In this document: positions 8,814-19,352 of the stretch, in pieces
Layout of the letters: each line of letters opens with the position of its first letter
How positions within the stretch are numbered: position 1 is the stretch's first letter
Source: Streptomyces megasporus
Lineage (GTDB): Bacteria; Actinomycetota; Actinomycetes; Streptomycetales; Streptomycetaceae
Length of the DNA: 64,000 nt
NCBI RefSeq assembly: GCF_000718985.1
Contig: NZ_JODL01000005.1
Coordinates: forward strand, 186,001 to 250,000
Direction: 5' to 3'
Made by a program: the position numbers and the translations under genes
Notes under the pieces: generated by a model
Seen by the model: only the letters and a program-made list of their open reading frames with translations
Databases searched by the model: none
What the model was told of the DNA's origin: nothing

Positions 8814-10046
8814 ATGCCTTCCGCACTGCCCGACGGCGAGCCCGTCCCCGCCGACGGGGCGCTGCCCGCGCACGCCCTGGCGGGCGCGGGGAAGCGTCCT
8901 CTCGGCCTCTACCTGCACGTTCCGTACTGCGCGACGCGCTGCGGCTACTGCGACTTCAACACCTACACCGCGAGCGAGCTGCGCGGCTCCGGCGGGGTGC
9001 TCGCCTCGCGGGAGAACTACGCGGACATCCTGGTCGAGGAGGTCCGGCTGGCCCGCAAGGTGCTCGGCGACGATCCGCGACCGGTGGAGACGGTCTTCGT
9101 CGGCGGCGGCACTCCGACCCTGCTGCCCGCCGCCGACCTGGGACGGATGCTGGCCGCGATCCGCGAGGAGTTCGGTCTGGCGGACGGCGCGGAGGTCACC
9201 ACGGAGGCCAACCCGGAGTCCGTCGACCCGGCCTATCTGGCCGGACTGCGCGAGGCGGGTTTCAACCGGGTCTCCTTCGGGATGCAGAGCGCCCGGCGGC
9301 ACGTGCTGGCCGTCCTGGACCGCACCCACACCCCCGGCCGTCCCGAGGCGTGCGTGGCCGAGGCCCGGGCGGCGGGCTTCGAGCACGTCAACCTGGATCT
9401 GATCTACGGCACCCCGGGCGAGAGCGACGACGACTGGCGGGCCTCGCTGGACGCCGCGATCGACGCCGGGCCCGACCACGTCTCGGCGTACGCGCTGATC
9501 GTCGAGGAGGGCACGCGACTGGCCCGCCGCATCCGGCGCGGCGAGATCCCCATGACCGACGACGACGTGCACGCCGACCGCTACCTGATCGCCGAGGAGA
9601 AGCTCTCCCGGGCCGGTTTCGGCTGGTACGAGGTGTCCAACTGGGCGACCTCGCAGGCCGCCCGCTGCCGCCACAACGAGCTGTACTGGACCGGCGCCGA
9701 CTGGTGGGGCGCGGGCCCCGGAGCGCACAGCCACGTCGGCGGGGTGCGCTGGTGGAACGTCAAGCACCCCGGCGCGTACGCCCAGGCCATCGCCGAGGGG
9801 CGTTCCCCGGGTGCGGGCCGCGAGCTGCTGACCGACGAGGACCGCCGCGTGGAGCGGATCCTGCTGGAGCTGCGGCTGGTGGACGGCGTGCCGCTGGACG
9901 TCCTCGCCCCGGCGGGGGCGCGGGCCGCCGAGCGGGCGCTGGCCGACGGGCTGCTGCGCCCGGAGGCGTACGAGCGGGGCCGGGCGGCGCTCACCCTGCG
10001 CGGCCGACTGCTGGCCGACGCGGTGGTCCGCGACCTGGTGGACTGA
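8814..10046 (+). CDS. hemW: HemW-type radical SAM protein (coproporphyrinogen III oxidase-like)
   Basis: A 410-residue radical SAM protein. The cluster motif CATRCGYC (Cys39, Cys43, Cys46; CX3CX2C) is followed by DFNTYT, the HemW version of this site. An RHNELYW motif matches the HNxxYW signature associated with haem binding in HemW, which separates it from true HemN. HemW proteins act as haem chaperones; older annotation calls them oxygen-independent coproporphyrinogen oxidases. An ATG three codons upstream (8805) is an alternative start. In many bacteria hemW is near hrcA-dnaJ, as here. Confidence 0.92.
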   Translation: MPSALPDGEPVPADGALPAHALAGAGKRPLGLYLHVPYCATRCGYCDFNTYTASELRGSGGVLASRENYADILVEEVRLARKVLGDDPRPVETVFVGGGTPTLLPAADLGRMLAAIREEFGLADGAEVTTEANPESVDPAYLAGLREAGFNRVSFGMQSARRHVLAVLDRTHTPGRPEACVAEARAAGFEHVNLDLIYGTPGESDDDWRASLDAAIDAGPDHVSAYALIVEEGTRLARRIRRGEIPMTDDDVHADRYLIAEEKLSRAGFGWYEVSNWATSQAARCRHNELYWTGADWWGAGPGAHSHVGGVRWWNVKHPGAYAQAIAEGRSPGAGRELLTDEDRRVERILLELRLVDGVPLDVLAPAGARAAERALADGLLRPEAYERGRAALTLRGRLLADAVVRDLVD

Positions 10047-10137
10047 CGGGGCCTCCCCCCGACGGCGTTCTCCCGGTGGCGTTCCCCCGGCTGCGTTCTC
10101 CCGGCGGCTGTCGGTCCCTCCTGCCATGCTCCGCTCC

Positions 10138-10593
10138 ATGGAGACGACACTGCAGGTGACGATCGACTGCGCCGAGCCGCGGCGGCTGGTGCCCTTCTGG
10201 TGCGAGGCCCTGGGGTACGTGCCCGAGCCCCCGCCGGGCGGGTACGCCACGTGGCGGGAGTACTGGCGGGCCACCGGGGTGCCGGAGGAGGAGCTGGGCG
10301 ACGGCGCCGGGGAGACGCCCGAGTCGATCGTCGACCCGGCGGGGCGGGGGCCGCGGGTGTGGTTCCAGCAGGTCCCGGAGCCCAAGACGGTGAAGAACCG
10401 GGTGCACCTGGATCTGAAGGCGGGCGGCGGGCGCGGTGTCCCGCTCGCGGTCCGCACGGAGCGCGTGACGGCCCTGGTGGACCGGTTGACCGGGGCGGGC
10501 GCGACGGTGCTGCGGATCATGGACGAGCCGGGAATGGACTACTACGGCGTCGTCCTGGCCGATCCGGAGGGCAACGAGTTCTGCGTCGCCTGA
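10138..10593 (+). CDS. VOC-family (glyoxalase/bleomycin-resistance fold) protein
   Basis: A 151-residue protein with paired beta-alpha-beta-beta-beta modules of the vicinal oxygen chelate superfamily: TLQVTIDCAEPRRLVPFWCEALGY at the N terminus (first module; written here as one continuous start region) and VVLADPEGNEFCVA at the C terminus. It belongs to the common actinobacterial group with an inserted Glu/Pro-rich loop (residues 30-60). The substrate is unknown. The start is the second of two ATGs (10126 and 10138); a CATGCT hexamer ends 7 bases before it. It converges with the acyl-CoA ligase gene across a strong terminator. Confidence 0.8.
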   Translation: METTLQVTIDCAEPRRLVPFWCEALGYVPEPPPGGYATWREYWRATGVPEEELGDGAGETPESIVDPAGRGPRVWFQQVPEPKTVKNRVHLDLKAGGGRGVPLAVRTERVTALVDRLTGAGATVLRIMDEPGMDYYGVVLADPEGNEFCVA

Positions 10594-10682
10594 CCGTCCC
10601 CGCCGGCCGGGAGCGCCGCGCCGGCGGTCCGGAGGGCGGGGTGACGGTCCGGCAGGGACGGGGGCCGGGAGACGACAGGGGC

Positions 10683-10715
10683 CGGAGGGGCGCCGGATTC
10701 GCGGGCGCCCCTCCG
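10683..10715. terminator. Bidirectional hairpin between convergent genes
   Basis: A perfect 12-bp stem (CGGAGGGGCGCC and GGCGCCCCTCCG) with a 9-base loop, between the VOC gene (plus) and the acyl-CoA ligase (minus). Confidence 0.75.
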
Positions 10716-10745
10716 ACCCTCGCGGGCCGGTTCCCTGTGGGCCGG

Positions 10746-12635
<1,890 letters not shown>

Positions 12636-12756
12636 GACATCCTCCGGGGCCCGCGACGATGCAGGTGGGTGGCTCCAAGACTCGGTGTACCGGGAGCGCT
12701 GGGATTGCGAAAGAGTATTCGGGTCTGTTCTCTGCGTGCTTGCCTGTGCGTACTGC

Positions 12757-12772
12757 GTAACTCATGAGTAAC
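12757..12772. promoter_or_regulatory. Candidate operator: 16-bp palindrome upstream of the acyl-CoA ligase
   Basis: GTAACTCATGAGTAAC pairs at seven of eight positions across its centre (ACTCATGAGT is a perfect core). It is AT-rich relative to its surroundings and lies 122 bases upstream of the ligase GTG. Size and symmetry fit a TetR- or GntR-type repressor site. The regulator is not identified. Confidence 0.5.
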
Positions 12773-12910
12773 AACCGAGTGGGTGATCAGACTAAACGGG
12801 ATGGCCGTCCCTTGATAAGGGCTTGCGCCCGCCCTCCCCGAAGCCGTGACCTCCGCGATACATACCCGACATACCAAGTGGTCTGTCCGGCGCTCCGCTC
12901 CTGGAGCGGA

Positions 12911-12952
12911 CACGGCGAGGGCGCCCGCCGACCGGCGGGCGCCCTCGCCGTG
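12911..12952 (-). terminator. lepA terminator, 20-bp perfect stem
   Basis: A 20-bp perfect inverted repeat (arms 12911-12930 and 12933-12952) with almost no loop, 10 bases past the lepA stop. There is no U-tract, as is common in Streptomyces. Confidence 0.85.
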
Positions 12953-12962
12953 GACACCGTCG

Positions 12963-14858
<1,896 letters not shown>

Positions 14859-14915
14859 GGCTCGGGTTCGATACGTCTTCCCCCATGGTCCCATGAACGG
14901 CGTGCTCGGTCCGGT

Positions 14916-14945
14916 TTGGGAGCCCATCGGGCCTGCTGGTACCCT
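14916..14945 (+). promoter_or_regulatory. Probable rpsT promoter
   Basis: TTGGGA, an 18-base spacer, then TACCCT at 14940-14945. This would give an rpsT leader of about 106 bases, which contains GC-rich inverted repeats around 14968-15005. The promoter lies upstream of the lepA start on the opposite strand. Confidence 0.55.
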
Positions 14946-15057
14946 GACCGACTGTGTCTTGCCCTCTCGCGGGACCCGCCGCGAAGGAAGCGCGGGAGCC
15001 GGAAGGGCCCACAAAGGCACGGAACCACACCTCTATCACACCCGAGAAGGCTCTTTC

Positions 15058-15324
15058 GTGGCGAACATCAAGTCCCAGATCAAGCGGAACAAGACCAACG
15101 AGAAGGCCCGCCTGCGCAACAAGGCGGTCAAGTCCGAGCTGAAGACCGCGATCCGTCGCACCCGTGAGGCCGTCGAGGCCGGCGACGCCGCGAAGGCCAC
15201 CGAGGCCGCGCGTCTGGCCGCCAGGAAGCTCGACAAGGCCGTCAGCAAGGGCGTCATCCACAAGAACCAGGCCGCCAACAAGAAGTCGGCGCTCGCTCGC
15301 AAGGTCTCCGCTCTCCAGGGCTGA
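15058..15324 (+). CDS. rpsT: 30S ribosomal protein S20
   Basis: S20 binds 16S rRNA in the body of the 30S subunit. The 88-residue, Lys/Ala-rich helical product begins [20 protein letters not shown] and contains the conserved [18 protein letters not shown] segment near the C terminus. The start is GTG at 15058 with GAGAAGG upstream; the much longer open frame before it is not coding. The lepA/rpsT divergent arrangement is typical of actinobacteria. A leader of about 106 bases could allow translational autoregulation, but no structure is assigned. Confidence 0.96.
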   Translation: MANIKSQIKRNKTNEKARLRNKAVKSELKTAIRRTREAVEAGDAAKATEAARLAARKLDKAVSKGVIHKNQAANKKSALARKVSALQG

Positions 15325-15543
15325 CCCCCTCGGGTCGCCGTACGGCGGCCCACCCCGTGCCGGAGCGGGCCACAGCGGACCCTCTCACCGCTCCGCGACG
15401 GCACCACCGCGCCGCACGCGGCCTGCGTTCGCCACGCGGGTGCGGCGCACCACTGCGTTCACAGCACAGAGCGACACACATCGCTTGGTCATGGGCCGTA
15501 GGTTCGCTGCCCGTCGGGATTCCCGGCGGGCAGCGGCCGTTTC

Positions 15544-15569
15544 CGCGCCCCGCCGGCGGACGGGGCGCG
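15544..15569 (-). terminator. Hairpin downstream of the M23 peptidase
   Basis: A 9-bp stem (CGCGCCCCG/CGGGGCGCG) with an 8-base loop, 10 bases past the peptidase stop. Confidence 0.65.
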
Positions 15570-15578
15570 TACGAGCCG

Positions 15579-16559
15579 TCAGCCGACCAACGCCTCCCAG
15601 GTCACCGGGCCCGCCACGCCGTCGACGTACAACCGGTTGGCGCTCTGGTACGCGCGCACGGCGGAGGTCGTCACCGAGCCGAACCCACCGTCGACCACGA
15701 GTCCCGCGCTGTGCTTGTTCAGCGCGACCTGCAGCCCCCGGACGTGAGAGCCCGAGTGGCCCTGCCGCAGCGAGTAGACCAGGTGGGGCCAGGTGACCGG
15801 GCCGACCTGGCCGTCGGCGACCAGGCCGCGGGACGTCTGGAACCTCTTGACCGCGCCGACCGACACCGAGCCGTACTGGCCGTCCACCACCAGGCCGTAT
15901 CCGCGCTGGTTCATCAGGTGCTGGATGGCCTTGACGGTCTCGCCCACGGCGCCCGGGTCGATGCGCGACCAGCCGCCGCCCAGGTCCACGCCGCGGGCGG
16001 TCATGAAGGTGACGGGGTTGACGGTGGAGCCCAGTCCCCCGGTGTGGGTCTCGAAGTGCAGGTGCGGGCCGGTCACGTTGCCCGTGGCGCCCATGTCGGC
16101 GATGCGCTGCCCGGCTCCGACCGTCGCGTTCAGGCCGACCCGGAACACACTGAGGTGGCCGTAGTAGGTGTACGTGCCACCGCCGTGCGAGATGACCAGG
16201 CCGTACCCGGTGCGCCCGGTCAACACGTTCGTGCCCCGGCGGATCACGGTGCCGGCCGCCGCCGCGTAGACGGCGGTGCCCGTCGAGTTGGTGATGTCCT
16301 GACCGGCGTGCGAGACACCGCCCCGCGGGGCCCCGTAGTGACCGCCGGAGGGGAAGTAGCCTCGGGCGGGGTTGCACCACCGACCGTCCTTGAGGGTGGC
16401 GGCGGCGGCCGGGGACGTCAGGGCGGGCACACCCGTCAGGGCGACGCCCATCCCGGCGCCGAGGCCGGCCAGCAGTCTCCGGCGGGACGGGCCCGCCGGG
16501 CGGAACGTCTCCTCCGCCTCCTCCGCCGTGGCGTCGGTCGGGCCACACTGTTCACACAT
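15579..16559 (-). CDS. Tat-exported M23 peptidase with two peptidoglycan-binding domains
   Basis: A 326-residue predicted cell-wall hydrolase. The N terminus (MCEQCGP) precedes a twin-arginine signal, SRRRLLAGLGAGMGVALTG, ending near an AAAA cleavage region, so Tat export is likely. The M23 domain follows: HAGQD supplies the first zinc ligands and GPHLHFE the catalytic H-x-H. Two C-terminal PG_binding_1 modules (each with VVDGxxGSxT/S-type turns and PVTW) anchor it to the wall. M23 enzymes cleave peptide crosslinks; the bond is not predictable here. The start is ATG at 16559 with GGGGAG upstream. The two Cys residues at positions 2 and 5, before the signal, are unusual. Confidence 0.88.
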   Translation of the reverse strand: MCEQCGPTDATAEEAEETFRPAGPSRRRLLAGLGAGMGVALTGVPALTSPAAAATLKDGRWCNPARGYFPSGGHYGAPRGGVSHAGQDITNSTGTAVYAAAAGTVIRRGTNVLTGRTGYGLVISHGGGTYTYYGHLSVFRVGLNATVGAGQRIADMGATGNVTGPHLHFETHTGGLGSTVNPVTFMTARGVDLGGGWSRIDPGAVGETVKAIQHLMNQRGYGLVVDGQYGSVSVGAVKRFQTSRGLVADGQVGPVTWPHLVYSLRQGHSGSHVRGLQVALNKHSAGLVVDGGFGSVTTSAVRAYQSANRLYVDGVAGPVTWEALVG

Positions 16560-16882
16560 GTGTCTCCCCTTCTGGAAAGCGTGTCGGTCGTTTCTCACGG
16601 GAACCCCGTGGCCGACCTTCCGCTCTCACCGGCTTCTACGCGCGTCGCACCGGAGCGCGACGCGAGCGCCCACCGAGATCGGACACACAGCCCCCGTATG
16701 ACAGGAGCATGCCATTCCTGGTTCGTTTCGCCCAGAGGGCCTCGGAAGCCCTCCCGAAGCCCGGCCGGGACCCCGACCGGGACATGCGGAGCCCGACCGG
16801 GGCATGCGGAGGCAGACGTGGAGAGGCACCCGCGGCGGGGACCACAGGTGGTGCGGTACCGGTCGACAGTCGGTCGATCGGT
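16560..16882. other. Intergenic region upstream of the M23 peptidase
   Basis: No gene is supported in these 323 bases. Two adjacent 20-base direct repeats (16771-16790 and 16791-16810) are 18/20 identical and share CCCGACCGG and CATGCGGA. No c-di-AMP (ydaO-type) riboswitch, which often precedes Streptomyces wall hydrolases, could be recognised. Confidence 0.5.
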
Positions 16883-17875
16883 TCAGCGGGAGCGCGCCGC
16901 GCGGGCGATGGCCATGACGGCCTTCTCCAGGGCGTACTCCGGGTCGTCCCCGCCGCCCTTCACCGCCGCGTCGGCCTCCGCCACCGCTCGCAGCGCCACC
17001 GTCACCCCGTCCGCCGACCAGCCGCGCGCCTGTTGGCGGACCCGGTCGATCTTCCACGGGGGCATGCCCAGCTCACGGGCCAGGTCGCCCGGACGCATGC
17101 CGCGCGGGGCCGACAGCAGCTTGCCGATCCCCCGCACGCCCTGGGCCAGGGCGCTGGTGACCAACACCGGGGCGACGCCCGTGGCCAGGGACCAGCGCAG
17201 CGCCTCCAGCGCCTCGGGAAGCCGGCCCTCCACGGCGCGGTCGGCGATGGTGAAGCCGGACGCCTCGGCACGGCCGCTGTAGTAGCGGGCGACGACGGCC
17301 TCGTCGATGGTGCCCTCGACGTCGGCCATGAGCTGGGAACAGGCGCTGGCCAGTTCGCGCAGGTCGCTGCCGAGCGCGTCGACCAGGGCCTGACACGCCT
17401 CGGGGGTGGCCGAACGCCCCGCGGCGCGGAACTCGGCCCTCACGAACGCCTGTCGGTCCGCGGGCTTGGTCATCTTGGGGCAGGCCACCTCGCGGGCACC
17501 CGCCTTCCGGGCCGCGTCCAGCAACCCCTTGCCCTTGGCGCCCCCCGCGTGCACCAGCACCAGGGTGATCTCCTCGGCCGGGGACGCCAGGTAGGCCTTG
17601 ACGTCCTTGACCGTGTCCGCCGCCACGTCCTGTGCGTCCCGCACGACCACGACCTTCCGCTCGGCGAAGAGCGAGGGGCTGGTCAACTCGGCGAGCGTGC
17701 CCGGCCGCAGGTCGACGGGGGCGAGTTCGCGCACGTCGGTGTCGGCGTCGGCGGCCCTGGCCGCGTCGACCACCTCGCGCACGGCGCGGTCGAGCAGCAA
17801 ATCCTCCTGGCCCACGGCGAGCGTGACGGGGGCGAGGGGGTTGTCGGTCGAGGACTTCCTGGTTTTTCCGGCCAT
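16883..17875 (-). CDS. holA: DNA polymerase III delta subunit
   Basis: HolA is the clamp-loader delta subunit, which opens the beta sliding clamp. The 330-residue protein starts MAGKTRKSSTDNPLAPVTLA and carries the delta N-terminal domain (VGQEDLLLDRAVREVV; FAERKVVVVRD), the middle helical region, and a C-terminal collar (ELGMPPWKIDRVRQQARGWS). The start at 17875 fits homologs; the frame open to 18022 is not coding. Gene order lepA/rpsT/holA/comEC is typical of the phylum. It is divergent from the 95-residue gene. Confidence 0.92.
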   Translation of the reverse strand: MAGKTRKSSTDNPLAPVTLAVGQEDLLLDRAVREVVDAARAADADTDVRELAPVDLRPGTLAELTSPSLFAERKVVVVRDAQDVAADTVKDVKAYLASPAEEITLVLVHAGGAKGKGLLDAARKAGAREVACPKMTKPADRQAFVRAEFRAAGRSATPEACQALVDALGSDLRELASACSQLMADVEGTIDEAVVARYYSGRAEASGFTIADRAVEGRLPEALEALRWSLATGVAPVLVTSALAQGVRGIGKLLSAPRGMRPGDLARELGMPPWKIDRVRQQARGWSADGVTVALRAVAEADAAVKGGGDDPEYALEKAVMAIARAARSR

Positions 17876-17939
17876 CGCGGACCAGCATCCCACGAGCCGC
17901 CGACACCCACCGCCCCCACGGCCGGTTCCGGCCCTGCCG

Positions 17940-17945
17940 CAGAAT
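17940..17945 (+). promoter_or_regulatory. -10 hexamer CAGAAT before the 95-residue gene
   Basis: CAGAAT, six bases, then GTG at 17952: a leaderless start geometry. Confidence 0.45.
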
Positions 17946-17951
17946 GGTCCG

Positions 17952-18239
17952 GTGAGCGACGTTCGACACATCCTGGTGCTGCCCGACCGCGACGCCGCCG
18001 AGGAGGTGGCCGAGGAGGTCACCGAGCGTCTCGGTCTTCCGGAGGAACCGCGGCCGATCCGCGAGGCGCTGGCGGGCGAGGACGACGCGGAGGACGCCCA
18101 GTGGCTGGTCGTCCTCGACGATCCGGCGGGCGCCTACGATCCGGCCGACCTGGACGCCCTCGCCGCCGAGTACGACGGCTGGCTGGAGGGATGGCCGGAG
18201 CACGAGCAGCAGCCGGACACCGACGACGCGCGTGGGTAG
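17952..18239 (+). CDS. Small acidic conserved hypothetical protein
   Basis: A 95-residue, strongly acidic protein (rich in Asp and Glu) beginning SDVRHILVLPDRDAAEEV. I do not recognise a domain. The alternating pattern (RHILVLPD, QWLVVLDDP) suggests a small alpha/beta fold. I call it because a -10 hexamer sits exactly 6 bases before its GTG, codon use matches the neighbours, and a small gene in this place next to holA is, as I recall, conserved in Streptomyces. Function is unknown. Confidence 0.7.
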   Translation: MSDVRHILVLPDRDAAEEVAEEVTERLGLPEEPRPIREALAGEDDAEDAQWLVVLDDPAGAYDPADLDALAAEYDGWLEGWPEHEQQPDTDDARG

Positions 18240-18289
18240 GCCGGAAGGCTTACCCCCACCGCCCGATGTGCCGGTGAGGACCGCCCGGT

Positions 18290-18295
18290 TAGCGT
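18290..18295 (+). promoter_or_regulatory. -10 hexamer TAGCGT before the PNPOx-fold gene
   Basis: TAGCGT, six bases, then ATG at 18302. The 11 bases TAGCGTCGCCG are identical to those before the MBL-fold gene at 7161. Confidence 0.5.
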
Positions 18296-18301
18296 CGCCG
18301 C

Positions 18302-18766
18302 ATGGTGACCGGTGACCCCGCTCCGCGCGATGCGGAGCAGCGCAGACGTGATGTGCTGGAGCGGCTGGAGAAGGATGTGGACGCCTGGGTGTCCACCGTG
18401 AACCCGGACGGCAGTCCCTGCCTGGTGCCGCTGTCCTTCGTCTGGCACGGGGACGCCCTGCTGATGTGCACGAAGGAGTCCCGGCCCACCGCCCGCAACC
18501 TGCGGACGGGCGGACGGGCTCGGGTGGCGCTGGGCCACACCCGGGATGTGGTCCTGATCGACGCCCGTGCGGAGTTCGTGCCCTCGGACCGGCTGCCGGA
18601 CGCGGAGGGGGAGGCGTTCGCGGGGAAGCTGAGCTGGGACCCGCGCGGACGGGAGGCGTGGGTCTTCCTCCGTCTCCGCCCGGAGAGGCTGCTGGCCTGG
18701 CGCGAGGAGAACGAACTGGCGGACCGGGAGCTGATGCGCGACGGGGTCTGGGTCGTGCCCGGGTGA
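18302..18766 (+). CDS. Pyridoxamine 5'-phosphate oxidase-fold flavin/F420-binding protein
   Basis: A 154-residue split-barrel protein. Characteristic elements are DAWVSTVNPDGSPCLVPLSF (barrel strands and cofactor loop), LLMCTKESRPTARNLRTGGR (phosphate-binding segment) and RARVALGHTRDVVLIDARAE. In actinobacteria many of these bind F420 or FMN and reduce or oxidise small molecules. The substrate is unknown. The start is supported by the leaderless -10. It converges with the 119-residue gene on the minus strand. Confidence 0.8.
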   Translation: MVTGDPAPRDAEQRRRDVLERLEKDVDAWVSTVNPDGSPCLVPLSFVWHGDALLMCTKESRPTARNLRTGGRARVALGHTRDVVLIDARAEFVPSDRLPDAEGEAFAGKLSWDPRGREAWVFLRLRPERLLAWREENELADRELMRDGVWVVPG

Positions 18767-18837
18767 TCTCCCCTGCTGTCCGCGGGGTCGCACAAGAAGG
18801 GCGCCGGCCGGTGCCGGGGCTGTCGGGGCGGTGGCCG

Positions 18838-19197
18838 TCAGCGGCCGGGTGCCGGGCGGCGGGCCCGGCGACGGAGGCGAAGGCCCCACCGTGGGCGGCG
18901 AGGACGCCGCCGACCGGCCGGACGTGGAGGGACGGCGACCGCTCCGGCTGCGTCGCGGGCCGGCCTCCACGGATCGTCGGGCGACGACATCGGCACCCTG
19001 CGTTCCGCCTGTGCCTGGATCTCGTGGTGAGCTTGGTGGGCCGTCGCCTGGAAGGCCTCGTTGTAGGAGGCCATGGCCGCGCGGACGGCTGTGCCGGCGA
19101 CACCGCGACGGCGGACGACGGATGCCAACCATGTGAAGAAGCCCATGGTCGCGGCGAGAGCGCCGGCGACCACCAGGAGGGGAAGGAGTTCACCCAT
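18838..19197 (-). CDS. Small membrane protein of unknown function
   Basis: A 119-residue product whose N terminus is one hydrophobic segment (residues about 3-25, ELLPLLVVAGALAATMGFFT) followed by RR residues, an Ala/His-rich helix (residues about 35-65) and an Arg/Pro-rich basic tail. The predicted topology is one membrane helix with a cytoplasmic basic tail. TAGGCT lies 7 bases before the ATG (19205-19210), giving the leaderless-type geometry that supports this as a real gene. It follows comEC on the same strand with a 155-base gap. I do not recognise a family. Confidence 0.6.
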   Translation of the reverse strand: MGELLPLLVVAGALAATMGFFTWLASVVRRRGVAGTAVRAAMASYNEAFQATAHQAHHEIQAQAERRVPMSSPDDPWRPARDAAGAVAVPPRPAGRRRPRRPRWGLRLRRRARRPAPGR

Positions 19198-19352
19198 GGG
19201 CCCGAGCCTATGCCCGGCACCGGTCCGCACGGGCGGTTGTGCACCTGCTTCCCCGTCGTCGCGGCGGCCTGACGACCGCTCGGCCGCGAGGAACACGAAG
19301 GGCGGGCAGGACACCGGCGGGACGAGGGACGTGGAGGAATGGACACGGAGGC

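Larger units (their letters stand above)
12636..12962. other. Intergenic region: acyl-CoA ligase promoter region and lepA terminator
   Basis: This 327-base stretch holds no gene. It contains the lepA terminator (12911-12952) and, toward the ligase gene, a less GC-rich stretch with the palindrome at 12757-12772. No -35/-10 pair could be fixed with confidence. Confidence 0.6.
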
